Numbered from the stretch's first letter, positions 1 through 11,779 are shown. The stretch is DNA of 50,302 bases from Nemertoderma westbladi (GCA_032718475.1 JAUCBJ010001485.1:1-50302); one strand, 5' to 3'. Translations and numbers: made by a program. The notes: generated by a model not told the origin, from the sequence alone.

Positions 1-119
1 ATTTGTTATAAAGTATCGGAAGAAAGAACTATTGAAATAAATATGTTAATGTTAATGCTACGACTCACACGGGTTAGATCTACAAAATAATATAGCGCAT
101 GCCACACCACTTTGATTGA

Positions 120-1995
120 ACCGGAATGCTAATTAGCCCACCAGTACTTACCACCACATGGTATTGCAGGACATTGCTTTCGCCATGAGCACCAGCCAGT
201 GCATAATCTTGTGCTTTGGCAGCCTCATGGAGTGAATAAGCATGGTGGACAGCCCATAACTTACCACCTCTACTGCTCTTAATAATCGGACCTTAAGTTT
301 CTGATTAATTCTATGTGACCTCCAAATCATGGAAAGCCCATTCAAGGCTGCCCAGCCCAAGCCTTCCCTTATGTATTCGAAGGTCCTTACCTGACTTGGG
401 TAGCCATGATCCCAGGTAACAGAAGTCGTCCACCTACATGCTCAATTTGAGCTTATGTTTGGGCTTACGTTAGTTTTATTAGTTTGAGCTTATGCTCATC
501 CGGTCAGAGACTTGCTGAGAACTTTCAAAGTTAACTTCTAAATGTTGGTCTTTTTGGGAGATAATAACAAGATTAACACTAGAAGCTGTCTGTTCTAATG
601 AGCTGATGCTCCCTCTGGTGATTCTGAGAGTACTCCTAAGTCATCAGGAAAGTCTAGATCAGTTAGGTACTTGGCAGGATTTACTCGACTTCTTCAGCCA
701 GTAGGTGGAGTTACCATTACCTCATCATCATTATGATGATCTAAGGACATGCATAGAACATAGTCAACCACAACTATGAACAAGAATGGCGCAAGTGTAT
801 CTCCCTGGAGGACTCCCCATAACACTGGTTCTGTGTTCAGTTCTGTGTCCTTTCACCCCATGATGGTGTCTGTTTTGTCAGTAATGTCAGTAATAGTTTT
901 GCATGCAAGGCTGTGGCTAGAGTTGCATGGTTCATTAGTGGTATTGTTTGTGTGTGTTTGTGATGGGATTTTGCTTTTGGATAGTATTAGTACTAGTAAT
1001 GTGGGGTTCATTGTGACTATGCAGAAAGTCAACATAACATAGTCAACCACAATTATGAACAAGAATGGTGCTTGTGTATCTCCCTGGAGGAGCCCCTATC
1101 ACACTTCGTATACAGATCTATCGGACTGAACTATCGTATACTGATCTGATTGCTGCAATAATTTCATCAGGAATCCCATATAATGAAAGTATGCTGAACA
1201 TACATGAGCGTGAGACTAAATCAAAGGCCTTGAAGAAGTCAACAAAGATAACAGCAATATGCCTGTCTTTATTTTTTGATATTTGTTCAATTATCCTTCT
1301 AAGTGCCAAAATGGGCTCCATTGTCCCACGACTTTTACGGAACCCATTCTGATTTCATTTCCACGGAGCAGTCTCTCAATGGGATCCCTGATGCGATTTA
1401 ATATAATTCTATTGTATAGTTTTGCAGGAAACGAGATTAATGAGATTCCCCGAAAAGAACCATAGAGTGTTAGGTTGCCCTTCTTGGGAACTGGCACCAA
1501 CTTATTTGTTTTCATTTCTTGTGGGACTCTTGTTGTTCTGTACATGTCTACTATGATGGGATAGATGAGTTTTAAACACTCAGGTATTTTAAAGACCTCA
1601 GGAGGAACACCATATACTCCACTGGCATGATTGGTTTTATTGCTCTTTGCAGCAGCTTTCACTTCAGCAAAGGAGATATCGCCAATGGGAATATCTTGGA
1701 GTCAGACACTTTTACTTTTATAAAGTTATTGGACAATATCCTGACATTATTGAGGAGCTTTTTAAAGTGGGCCTTCCAACCATTGCATTGAGTCGATCGG
1801 CCTGTGATTCTGCCTTAACCTTGGTGGTTGGTTGGCTTTTCTGCACAGTAAACAAGTTGATCGATTTCCATGCCTGGGATGATTGCCTGCTGTCGTCGGC
1901 ATCATTGATGGCATCAACCTATTGTATGTATCAACCCCCCCCCAAGATCGATGAAATCTGTCAATACCGATATGAGGCGATCTTAATAAGAGTTT
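120..1995 (-). mobile_element. LINE reverse transcriptase, 3' portion, broken
   Basis: Reading leftwards on the minus strand, pieces of one non-LTR reverse transcriptase appear in order but in changing frames. A linker before RT (about 1960-1700) is followed by the RT fingers with PVPKKGNLTLYGSFRGISLI (about 1500-1430), then the first aspartate region AVIFVDFFKAFDLVSR (about 1250-1200). Next comes GVLQGDTLAPFLFI (about 820 and again near 1095), a catalytic box worn to LDFPDD (about 645), and a C-terminal thumb with LGWAALNGLSMIWRS (about 360-310). Stops and frameshifts make it a dead copy. Order and motifs are those of an RT from a LINE with an upstream endonuclease. The clade (RTE-like or CR1-like) is not certain. 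The same LINE resumes at 7003-7560, beyond an inserted Gypsy element. Confidence 0.85.
757..1100 (-). repeat. Duplicated RT segment inside the LINE
   Basis: The 65 bases at 757-821 recur at 1036-1100 with a few changes, both encoding the GVLQGDTLAPFLF motif on the minus strand. The offset is about 279 bases. Either a local tandem duplication or a junction between two related LINE copies would give this; the sequence alone does not decide. Confidence 0.75.
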
Positions 1996-2003
1996 GAGTG
2001 GAA

Positions 2004-5000
2004 TCACTGCGTCTGAATCTTAGTTCTACAACTACGTCTGAGTGGTACATCATTCTCCAAAGTCTTGCCATCACAAAGTGTTGTGTCATATCCGGTTGGT
2101 TGTATGGTATTATCGCGGGAGATTGTTGCTGGTTTCTCTGTCAATGGATCTTCATGGATACATGGAGCTATCCTTAGGAAACAACGATTTCTTAGCAATA
2201 CTCGCCCTGAAGGTAGAAGGATGTAGTAGCTTCTATTATTGTTACAAACTTGAGTTATCCTCCCAATTCTGTCCCATTTTCTAGTGTTGAAGTCTTGAAT
2301 GAACAGATAGTCTTGATAGCCAATGGTTTAAGGGAATGCGAGTGAGTGTGAGTCGTAATATTGTTTATAGTTATATTGTTGTGATTCAGCAACACTATTG
2401 TCAATGTAATCTTGGACTTGACGCCAATTCGTATCTAAAGCACCGGTGAAGGCTGGTAGACGAGTTCGCATATTTCGACTGTAAAGGAGGACTGAGGGGG
2501 AAGGTGGAGGGTGTGTTTCTCCACTCGAGAACGCCTTCATTGAATGCTCGATTGTCGAAATTTCCCAAGCCGGAACTGCATTTTTTAAGTAGAGCTTTCA
2601 TGCTCTTCTGCAGCCTCTGCTACTCCATTGCTTTGTGCATATCCTGCACTGCTGATTATATGTCTGATGTTCCAGTTTTTACAGAATACTGCAAATTCAT
2701 CAGAAGTGAATTGACTCCCGCCATCTGTTCTTAATATAATAGGGACCCCCGTCCCGTATCACTGAAGTATTGCTGCATGCTGGCTATCGTTGTGCTTGAT
2801 GTTGTTGGTGGTTTGGTATAATTTGCTACTATAGACCAACCACTAAATCGGTCTATGTAAATAAGGTGGTTACGACTGCCATGTGAGAAAAAATCTGCCG
2901 ACGTCTGCTCAAAAGGACAATGTGGTAGTGTTTCAGTTTGCATTGGTTCTTTTGACTGACTTGGTGGTGGACTTGACATTCTGCACAAGCTTCAATTGTG
3001 TTTACAACATCACTGCAAATACCTGGCCAATAATATAGTTGGCGCATCCGTTCTAGTGAGCACCTCAACCCTTGGTGTGCCATGTGAAGTCTAACTAATA
3101 TTTCCCTGCATGCATTAGCTGGTACTACAATTCGATTCCCCAATAGAACAAGGCCATTGATTACAGCATAGTGTTTTATAGTATTCTTGTGAAGCTTTAA
3201 CTCAGTGGGAATGTTGTCTTGTTTGTTTCGAATTGTTTCAACCAATAGCTTGTATTCATTGTCATCATGGGCTGCTTCGTAGAGGATAATGTGCTGGATC
3301 AATATCTTTGTTTCTTTCACTGAGAATGCTTCTCATCTTAAGATTTATTTCATCAGCAAAGATGTTATCACCAGTATTTGTGTTGGTTACAGGCTTTCTT
3401 GATAAGGCATCCGCGATACCATTGGATTTACCAGTGATCCATTCAGCCTTTAAATTATACCCGATGATCTTCTCCTTAATTCTTTGAAGCCTTAAAATGT
3501 CAATCATATGTAGTTGTTTATTATTTAGGATGGATATCAGAGGCTTATGGTCGGTCTTAATGGTGAATAATGGACATCCTTGTAAGTATATCTTACATTT
3601 TTTTAATGGCCCACTGACAGGCCAATAATTCTCATTCCACAACTGCCCAGTTTGATTCTGCTTAACTCACAAACCGGCTGCCACATGTAATAAGTCGGTA
3701 CTCACCCTGGTAATCTTGTGTGAGCGTGAAGCCAATAGCACATTTTGATGCATCAGTGTATAGGACAGTGCTTGCTTTGATGTTAAAAGGGGATAATGTT
3801 GGAGTTTGTGTTAAGGTTTGTTTAATGGATTTGAATTAGCTCTCATGTTCTCAAGTCCAAAAATAAGCGTTTTTCGAGCTCAGTAGTCCCTTCAAAGGTG
3901 CTGCCAAAGTTGTGAGTTTATCACTGAACATAGACATTGGTTGATCAAACCAAAAAAACGATCTAAGCTCTGAAATGTTCTTTGGCGATTCAAATTTTTG
4001 TATTGCTTCAATCTTGACAGGATTATTTCTTATTGCTCTCTCTGCCAATGCGCAAACCGACGAATTCAACTCAGGTTGTCCAAATATGAATTTTTGTTTT
4101 GAAAGCGTTATTTTGTATTTCCTACACCATTCTAGAATGCGTCTTACAATATTGATGTGGTCATCTAATGTTAAAGTGTGAAATAAGACATCATCTACCA
4201 TTTTCTCAGTGCAGGGTATGCCTTCGATTGCAGTGTCTCCCCACATGCAAAATGTATCACCTGCTGAATTGAGACCCATTGGTGATCAAGAAAATAGTAG
4301 CAACCCCAAGGTGTTAAGAAGGTTGTTAGATGTTGGCTTTCACTGGATATAGGTATTTGCCAATACCCTTGTACGGCATCCATGGTAGTGAAGTATTGTG
4401 CATTAGGGGTATGACTGGCAACAATATCTTTTGCACATGGGAAAGGGTGAATAGGGCGTTCTACGAATTGATTTAGCTTTGAGTAATCTAAGCATATACG
4501 TACCCCACCATGTGGTTTTTGTACTACAACCATTGGTGTAACCCATTGTGGTGGTGAAGATTGAGGATCGACTTTCTTTATGACACCCAGATACTCTAAC
4601 CTTACGAGTTCAGCCTTTGTGTCAGACTCAAGATGCACAGGTATTTTCCGACCAGTATATATCTTGAAAGGAATCGCATTAGGTTTGATATGGATTTTCA
4701 TAGGAGGGATATCCATTGGATTGAATTCTGATGTGTCAAAGACATCTGAAAATTCTCGTAGTAGCTCATCATGTATGGAATTGTTGATTCTGACAGCATT
4801 CACCTGTGAAACGACTTGTATTAGTACAGGATATGAATCTGGTATGATATGTAGTATCTTTAATGTGTACCATGGCAGAATGAACGTTCCAGCTATTGTT
4901 GTTACCATGGCTTTGATTGACATTTGCATGCCATAATACTCGATTTGAAGCTCAATGATGACGCAAGATTGTATTAATTGCATATTTGCTGCATAAACTT

Positions 5001-5007
5001 GAGGCAT
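2004..5007 (-). pseudogene. Gypsy pol region (RT, RNase H, integrase), frameshifted
   Basis: The RT shows PHGGVRICLDYSKLNQFV (about 4515-4465), YFTTMDAVQGYWQIP (about 4400-4360) and MVDDVLFH (about 4200), the last matching the [YF]xDD active site with M in first place. The RNase H end has FTIKTDHKPLISIL (about 3575-3535) and GIADALSRKPV. The integrase zinc-binding part has HMAHQGLRCSLERMR and CAECQVHH (about 3085-2985). The catalytic core has SADFFSHGSRNHLIYIDRF (about 2895-2840), RTDGGSQFTS (about 2735-2705) and QSNGVAEAA (about 2640). LLYSRNMRTRLPA at about 2480-2440 is the usual region after the core. Breaks occur near 4270, 3650, 3300, 2730 and 2600. Confidence 0.88.
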
Positions 5008-6666
5008 GGTGTGTCAATAAATTTAGTCATGTTGTGCTCTTGAATTAGTTTATATGGCATGATGGCTGCATTGGCACCTGTATCAGGTAGAGCTTCACAT
5101 GAAAATGAGTAACCATGGCATTTTGCTGTTATTTTTACCACTGGTGATTGAGATAGACCTCGAGCTGTTGTGTTTCGATCATGAATAATTGTCATGTGGG
5201 CATTATTTGGGACTCTATAAATGGTATTTTCCTCTTGAAAGGTAATGGTGTTTATGTAGTGGGATGGTCCGTATGGAGCGGAATTATTATCTGTGAAGTG
5301 ATAATCATATGGAGCGGGATTGTTATCTGTTAAGTGATGATCCTGGTTTTGAAAGGTATTTGTATCATCGTTTTGTTGAATTTGGAATGCGGCTCCATCA
5401 ATTTCATGAACTTGATGTCCTGTTCTGCAAACATTCCTTAAATGGCCTATCTTTCCACATGTTGAACATTTGGAATACTTAGCGGGACATTTGTTTCTAT
5501 CCCAGCATGTGGGACTCCCACACCCATAACAATAAAATTTTGGCTTTTGTTTTACATTACCTTTAGGGTATTGCATCAATGTTTTATGTGGGAGGTTCTA
5601 TAGAGCTTGTAAGGCTTCAGCTGCGTCGCCATCAGAAGGTAAATTCTGCTGCAGAACTTTAAAAGCCTGAGAACTTCTAAAGCCTGAGAGATGATACTTT
5701 GATCATTAATTTTGTGTGCTTGCTGTAGAGTGCTTTAAGTGCAGACGTTTCATTTTCAGCTAGTTCGAATGCTGTGCAGACAGACATTATATTAGCTAAG
5801 GTATAGTTATCTTTGGTTAAGGCAAATAGCTTCCTTTGAAGTTCCATGTTGCTAACACAGGAGCATATCTGTGTTATCATCTGATTACAGGCACAGTCGC
5901 ATGCTGTATTAGGCTCTGAAGTTCCTGGAATTCTTGAAGCCATAGGTAAAATGATTCAAATGACTCACGTTGTTCTTGGTTGCATCGTGCGAAGTCAACT
6001 CGCTGTATTGTATGATGCTGTATTTCTCTGCAAAGTATTTTTCAAGAATTGTTAAGATTTCGTTAACAGATAAGTTTGCCACTGAAGTTACACCAAGTGT
6101 AAGCCGCATTTTGGTCAAATGTTTTCTTCGAAGCATGATCTAAGTTGGCCGCGTTATGCTTCTTGAGATTTCTGTCCATGTTATTTGCTGTATAAAAGTC
6201 TAGAAATTTGTCTCGCCACGATTTGAAACCCATCAGCGTTGACATACAAACCAAAGGGGCAGGTTGACATGTTCTATCGATTCTGATGGTGGGGCCAGGG
6301 CCGTTATTGGGGCGTTGCAGGAGCTTGCGCTGACTGGTATTTGTATTGAAATTCTTCCAATTGGCTCTCTATCTGGATGAGTTCATCACCACGAGTTTTG
6401 ATTCGCTGTGAGTGGATGTCATCTTGGTTAGGCTGCTCGAGGGAACAAACTATGACATGTTGGTCCTCATATTTACTGATGCTCGTTTGTAGAGCTTTGA
6501 ACAGTCGCTCAATGGTATGAACATCGAATATTCGTAGTTGTCCTGCGGGTAGACTGTTAAACTTGTTGAAGTTATCATCGTAGCATCGACGAGCTGTCTT
6601 TATCTTTCCATAAAATGATGCGCGAGAATTTTTAGACGTAGCTATAATTTTATGCTCATCTGCCAT
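4970..6666 (-). pseudogene. Gypsy gag and protease region, frameshifted
   Basis: A gag-like frame starts with ATG at 6666 (MADEHKIIATSKNS) and continues through several frame changes to about 5680. A zinc-knuckle region at about 5540-5440 shows CYGCGSPTCWDRNKC followed by CSTCGKIGHLRNVC. The second is a good CCHC box (C-x2-C-x4-H-x4-C); the first is irregular. Further on, at about 5085-5060, ALPDTGANAAIMPYKLI carries the D-T-G of a retroviral-type aspartic protease. Gag would form the particle shell and bind RNA; the protease would cut the polyprotein. At least three frame breaks are seen between 6300 and 5580, so this copy cannot make an intact product. Confidence 0.8.
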
Positions 6667-6733
6667 TGTATAATGTGTTAAAGCCTACTGTATAGTGTAT
6701 AATAGGGGTAATATTAGTAAACTCGCAACGCCA

Positions 6734-7002
6734 TGTTTGGGCTTGAAAACAATGTAATAGAGTAAGTAATGTGAATAATATATATTGACTACATTTGATA
6801 CACTTCTCTGTTATATACAACCAATACACAATATATAATAGTAATAGTAATTACAGTATGTAATAATTAACTTTCATACAGGTCATACTGTAGGTACCCA
6901 ACACCAGTTAATAATTATCTCTAATATTATTATAAGTATTGATTAAGACCACAACTGTCCCACCTATCATACCTATAGTTTATCATATTGTGGTACTCAA
7001 CA
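6734..7002 (-). repeat. Candidate Gypsy 5' LTR
   Basis: On the minus strand the stretch begins TGTTGAGTACC at 7002 and ends AAACA at 6734, so it has the TG...CA ends of an LTR. It is followed at once by TGGCGTTGCGAG, a plausible primer-binding site, 67 bases before the gag ATG at 6666. LINE sequence begins just beyond 7002. No second LTR was found to pair with it, so the call rests on position and ends only. Confidence 0.4.
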
Positions 7003-7560
7003 CAGCCTTAACTGCATTCTTGGCCACTGTGTCTGTTTGAGTCAGGACTCTTTCTGTGCCTTATAGAGGTCATTTTTGCACTTCCGAATTTTGTGGTCAG
7101 TCCAGGGGGTCTTTTTCCTGTTTCGAGGGTATACAGGAACGGTCTCTGCAGCTGCTAACTTAACTGCTTCTGTGAAGGCAGTATAGCCCTCACAGTGATC
7201 TATTGCCTCAGAGGCAAGAACCTCATACTTGTTGCTCATCTGTTTGTGCCTGTGATTTCGTTGTTCTGCTAGCATGCAGACGAAGTCTTACCTTGGCCAC
7301 AATAAGGCAGTGATCACTGGGGAAGGGTCGAAGTGTAAATGCATTGTAGTCTTGTAGCTCCTGTATTTCCTACAAAACAGACACCATCCTATATTATTAA
7401 TTTGAGCACGACACCCTGAATTGAACTGTTTGTACATTCCCTTTAAGCTCGTATCATTGTCAGGTATAGTATTGCGAGAATCAATCGACTGATAATGCTG
7501 GAATGTCAATATTTATCAGACTCCCTTTGGGTCATACCCCATGCAAGCTTAGTTAGTAAA
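7003..7560 (-). mobile_element. LINE endonuclease end and linker, 5' part of the split LINE
   Basis: The minus strand encodes a worn end of an apurinic-type endonuclease at about 7370-7290: DYNAFTLRPFPSDHCLIVAK, where SDH is the typical final motif of the fold. It runs into a basic linker with RNRKKTPWTDHKIRKCKNDL at about 7130-7070. This is the segment expected upstream of the RT found at 120-1995, which supports one LINE interrupted by the Gypsy element. Frame changes between the pieces show that it is dead. Confidence 0.75.
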
Positions 7561-7981
7561 AGTAATTGATGTAAAAAAGCGTAAACAACTTTTATACGGG
7601 GGGGGGGGGGGAGATCTGGACATTGACGAAATCACTTGAACAACTAATTTTCGTTGTTGTTGTACAAGACTACTAAGGGCGAAACTAAATATCAGCTGGA
7701 GAAAACACATGACAAACGTAAAGGTAAAGTCATGTCAGATTTACATTTCTGGAAACCGAAAAGGTATGTTTTCCCATAGTCGACCAGCAATGATATATGT
7801 AGACCAACTTGAAAGGGTTACTAAACTTTAGAGAAACGAAATACTGACAACTATGAAGAATCGGGAAGCCTAGAGGAATCTAATTTCTGAACTAGCTCGA
7901 CCTAGTAATAGTAAATAATACTTATATATAATACCAAACTGAAGGCTGGGGTCATCAATGGTAAATTATAATATATTTCAG
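7561..7981. other. Intron or intergenic sequence, no gene seen
   Basis: Apart from a 14-base G run at 7598-7611 and the splice acceptor of the FN2 exon at 7980-7981 (a pyrimidine-poor TATTTCAG), nothing recognisable was found here. An upstream exon of the host gene could be present but short; none was supported. Confidence 0.5.
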
Positions 7982-8176
7982 TGGAAAATTGCACTACAAG
8001 TGCTGGACCTCGACCATTCCGGAACTGTGTCTTCCCATTCAAGAAGAACGGTATCGAGTACATGTTTTGTCCAGTAGAACCCGAGACCCAGGCCTGGTGT
8101 GCAACCGAAGTAGACATCAATAACAACTTTGTTCCGGGTTCCGTTAATTGGGGATTTTGTTCCTCCAACTGTCCCT
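7982..8176 (+). CDS. Host gene exon: fibronectin type II domain
   Basis: This single 195-base exon encodes a complete FN2 domain, a small disulphide-linked fold found in extracellular proteins that bind collagen or other ligands. Visible marks are CVFPFKKNGIEYMFC, then WCATEVD and NWGFCSSNC, giving the four conserved cysteines and the aromatic core. It is bordered by AG at 7980-7981 and GTAAGT from 8177. Both borders are phase 1, the usual arrangement for shuffled extracellular modules. Its last base T joins the CA opening the CUB exon at 18498 to make a serine codon, so the two exons fit in frame. No stop or frameshift is seen. The full gene name cannot be given from one domain; FN2 with CUB (and perhaps SRCR) suggests a receptor-like or matrix protein. 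Confidence 0.88.
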
Positions 8177-8386
8177 GTAAGTATTTATCAGTAATTATAC
8201 CTTCCATTTTTCTGTATAGAAAACGTGTATACAGAAACTGTATATGAAAACTGTATGTCTTGCACATAGACAGTAGTATCGTATATTATTAATGGTATAT
8301 AATCCAATCAATTTTCACATTAACATTTATTATTTTGTAATATATGTTTACATATAAATTTATAGCAATTTCCTTTTTCTGTGTGT

Positions 8387-8755
8387 AGAGAAATATCTCA
8401 GTTTAAAGCGTCTCTCTGGGCTCGGACTCAACGTGTGACCCCCCTGTAGAGAATTATCTCAGTTTTAAAGAGTCTCTCTGGGCTCGGACTCAACGTGTGA
8501 CCCCCCCCCCCCCCCCCCCCCCCCTGTAGAGAAATATCTCAGTTTAAAGAATCTCTCTGGGCTCAGACTCAACGTGTGACCCCCCTGTAGATAATTATCT
8601 CAGTTTTAAAGAGTCTCTCTGGGCTCGGACTCAACATGTGACCCCCCTGTAGAGAAATATCTCTGTAGAATCGAGTCTCTCTGGGCGCGGACTTACTACT
8701 ATAGTGACCCCTCTGTAGAAAAATATCTCAATAAAGTCACGTCTGTCCGAGATTT
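8387..8755 (+). repeat. Tandem repeat of about 61 bp with alternating A/B units
   Basis: Six successive units start at about 8387, 8448, 8526, 8587, 8649 and 8714, each opening with GTAGA(G/T)AA(A/T)TATCTC and, except the last, ending in a C run before the next GTAGA. Units 1 and 3 share AAATATCTCAGTTTAAAG, while 2 and 4 share AATTATCTCAGTTTTAAAG, so the array grew as dimers. In unit 2 the C run has grown to about 24 bases (8501-8524). The last two units are more diverged. Confidence 0.9.
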
Positions 8756-8759
8756 AAAC

Positions 8760-10211
8760 ATTCACTTTTTTTCTCGCTGACGTGTTTTGAATATTTTAAC
8801 GGAATCCTCTCGCACTGACTGTGACTCATCAATACACTTGTTGTTACCAAACACATTAACAACAGTTCTAAATACAATGTTCTTGTTAACTGCCGTGTGA
8901 GCGTCACAGCCAAATCTAAACTCCGAGTTGACACAAAAGTGTTGGAGTAATGCAAGCGCTAGATCGTCGTAGATGTCGTCGTAGATCGAATCGTAGATGT
9001 GAGGAAGTGCAACTGTCCCATTCCTCGACCTTGTATAAATGTTGCCATTTAATAACACCGGGAGGAACAGTATATACCGTGCTATTAAGAGAGTATTTAA
9101 ATGACTTATTGATCTTAAACCATCCCATTGAAGCAAGGTTGTTTCGAATATTCTTAAGAATATGAACCGGTCATACATTAAGTGAGGCGCATTTATGTTT
9201 GTTACAGTTTGCTATAAGCAGCAACGTTAACAGGCGCATTATCACCAATAACAGCAAGCAAGTTAAATTTAGTTTGTGATATTAACTTTCTACATGTCTC
9301 AATCCCCGTCTTAATAACCTCTTTATTGGCAGTAACCACCGGAACAGCGTGAATAATAACTGGGATCGAGTGTTTCATTGACGACACCATATAACACATA
9401 AGTCCAGTGTAAAGTTTGTCCGAATCAGAATCTTTCCCATATAAATGTCCGTCGCTATACATTTCCTGCTGTTGCATATAATCTCATCCACGATCAACAC
9501 AACATCGTTAGAGATCTTTCCCGAGGTTCTGAGAGCAGTTAATGCAGTCATCGAGTCTACATTTCCAGATGTAATACTTCGGAGAAGTCTCAGCGAAGGA
9601 AGAGGGACTTGCGAGTATCTTATACGCATTAACCGAGGTGTACCGGAGTAGCAATGCGAATCTGATCTGCTCAGCCGTATACTTTGGGTGACCTTTAGGT
9701 TTGGACAACCTTAAGGCCAACAGACTCCGAATAACTGAGTCAGATTCATCCTTATTAGTCCGGCAGTAATTGAGTAGTTCGGAAATAACAGTTGTTGATG
9801 TTATTATACAGTTATGAGTTGCTCGCAACCATGATGGTAGTGGTAGTGGACATGAAGGTCATCATCAATAGTGAGACATTCGTGTACTGAAGGAATGCCT
9901 AAACTAAAGATCAACCAAAAGATCGACACGGAATTCTCATTGACTTTTACCTCGTACTCCTCAAACTCAATCGACGCCTCTAAATACAACTGGATATCAA
10001 TAAGAGACAAAACTCGAGTTCTCTTACTGAACTCTTCCATCTCATCCCGCTGATACACTCGTTTCAAGGGTTTTTTGAGTGACGCAGTTACTTGTTTTAT
10101 AGAGGATACAGGGATACAGGCCGGGTATATCGAAGGAAACGCACCGGATTTTAGCGTTAAACATTGGGCATTCCTTTTGATCCATTGATCCTCAAAATGT
10201 AAAATACACAC
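8760..10211 (-). pseudogene. P-element/THAP9-type transposase, broken
   Basis: Minus-strand pieces follow the order of a P-element-type transposase. A THAP zinc-finger tail comes first (10211-10110: VCILHFEDQW with C-x2-H, then LKSGAFPSIYP, the AVPTIF-like box). A helical part follows (9700-9600: YTAEQIRFALLLRYTSVNAY), then an RNase H-like catalytic region with VVLIVDEI (about 9500) and LLAVIGDNAPVNVAAYSKL (about 9260-9205). After that comes ILKNIRNNLASMGWFKINKS (about 9160-9100) with WQHLYKVEEWDS (about 9035-9000). Such enzymes bind DNA through THAP and cut and paste DNA. Frame changes and stops occur near 9825, 9490-9400, 9190 and 9000. The THAP piece opens at a good AG acceptor at 10212, and the first half of the finger (C-x-C side) was not found upstream. 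Confidence 0.75.
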
Positions 10212-11704
10212 CTTGGAGTGATCATTAATAATTAGGCCTACCGATAATACAGTAATAATACAATAGGCAGATAGGCCCTAATACAGTAATAAAAATATTT
10301 CGACGCCGGCCACCGGCTGCATCAACAGGCCGAGTGCAGCATCTCTATTACAGTATTATTGCTGTATGGCCAATACAGCATATTATTGCAAATTATGCAA
10401 TAATAACACTACACAGAAATAATACAGTAATACATAATAGACTACAGGACCGAGGCTATCAGATACCGGTAACTACTGAACTAACTGACTAACAGTGAGT
10501 GACAGTACAGTTGTAGGCATAAAACATAATAAAGGACAGACAAGCGACAGTGTAGAGAACTCCTGATTTCTCTTTAATTAATTTCTTTATTTAACTAAGT
10601 TATTAGAAGCTTCTTGTAGGAAGTAATTAAGAAACAACCATTATTTATAAAGAGAATCAAGTAGGCCCACTAAATTTAGTGGGCTGCTGCAGCATACCAG
10701 GTCGTATTATAGTAGGTCAAGCCTAACCATTCCGATAACGCCTCAGAGAAAGGTTGACCTGGAAATACTACTTTTTTTTTAAACCAAAACATAAAATTAA
10801 GATATATAATACAACTTCCAATGCGATAAGCCATTGGACATATCCACCTATACATATCAACCATAGTTATAAAGTTACTATAGAGTTCGAATTAATGTTG
10901 GAAACCAGGGAATCTTCATTGTCCTCTACGTCCATTAGATGTCAATGTTCGCATTTGCCATGCGAATGGGGGCCTCCCAGCAGACTTGTCAATGTCGAGC
11001 GGTGCATGCACCTCGGAGGCACATTAGCCTGTCCAGATTTTAGATATCGATGGAAAATTTATAATTCTGTTGTAATTCGCAGATGAACTGGCAAACTATT
11101 AATAAAAATAGTCGGTGCAGTGAAGGAAAAGCAGCGACCACCGTAAGACTTTGAGGGTCCAGAGATAATTCGATCTTGTAGCATAGTAAATAGGTTTCAA
11201 TTGTTTAGTAGTCGGGTAAATTATTATTTAAGGCCTTCCATATTATTTCGCTTAACATTTATTATATTGAAACACGAAAGCAATTGGACAACAAGCCAAT
11301 ATAGTGGCTTATGAGCCGTTTGCCATATACAAGCAATGACACTGGTACAGTAGTAGTAGTAGTAGTTTTTTGACGATAGTATAGGACGATATACAGTATA
11401 TTAAATAATGTACAGTAATACAGATCATCCAATGAATAAGTTGAAATCTTAGAACTCTAATGAACATCTCCAATAAAATAAGTTTCTCTATCTGTACTCT
11501 TTCAAGCACATAGCACAGTTCTGCTCCATCGGCCCTTTTCAATTCTAACGTTGTGTGACATCAAGCGTAGTCTATAGAAACTGACACTCAAATAATTGGG
11601 TGCATACTGTAACTTATTTGTGTATAACGGATGCGTACTGAGGTCTGTCTGGATTGAGAATTTCCCTGTATGTACAAAATTTAGTCGCTGTGTCCAGCCT
11701 TTAA
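9822..11704 (+). repeat. Tandem duplication, copy 1 (main body)
   Basis: The 1883 bases match 13370-15252 at a constant offset of 3548, with no difference that could be found by eye. The repeat carries the THAP-encoding exon of the P-like transposase (minus strand) plus about 1.5 kb of flanking sequence. Copy 1 continues at 13252-13366 after an inserted piggyBac-like element. Without the insertion and its duplicated TTAA, the repeat period is 2001 bases. Confidence 0.95.
10212..11704. other. Non-coding body of tandem copy 1
   Basis: No convincing gene is seen. The stretch is AT-rich with scattered ACAGTAATA-type runs and a short (TAG)n-like stretch at about 11349-11366. The first THAP exon of the P-like gene might be expected here on the minus strand, but no CxxC-containing frame was recognised. 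Confidence 0.5.
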
Positions 11705-11779
11705 CCCTTTCCAGCCCAGTGCTTTAAAATAAGTGTGGGCCAATGCTCCGTAAAATTGGAAAAATTGAAAGTTTTATTC

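Larger units (their letters stand above)
2004..7002 (-). mobile_element. Ty3/Gypsy LTR retrotransposon inserted into a LINE
   Basis: This is a minus-strand element with gag, zinc knuckle, protease, RT, RNase H and integrase in the order of the Gypsy (Metaviridae) superfamily. LINE sequence flanks it on both sides in the same orientation: endonuclease end and linker at 7003-7560, linker and RT below 1995. The element therefore jumped into an existing LINE. A candidate 5' LTR lies at 6734-7002. No full matching 3' LTR is visible at the left end, where the coding region stops at 2004 and a short G-rich run (about 1936-1944 on the complement) resembles a polypurine tract. Frameshifts make the copy inactive. 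Confidence 0.85.

Noticed and set aside
10676-11086. Overlapping frames in the duplicated region (also at 14224-14634)
   Set aside because: They are identical in both copies only because the DNA is; no motif or conserved start is seen, and they overlap on opposite strands.
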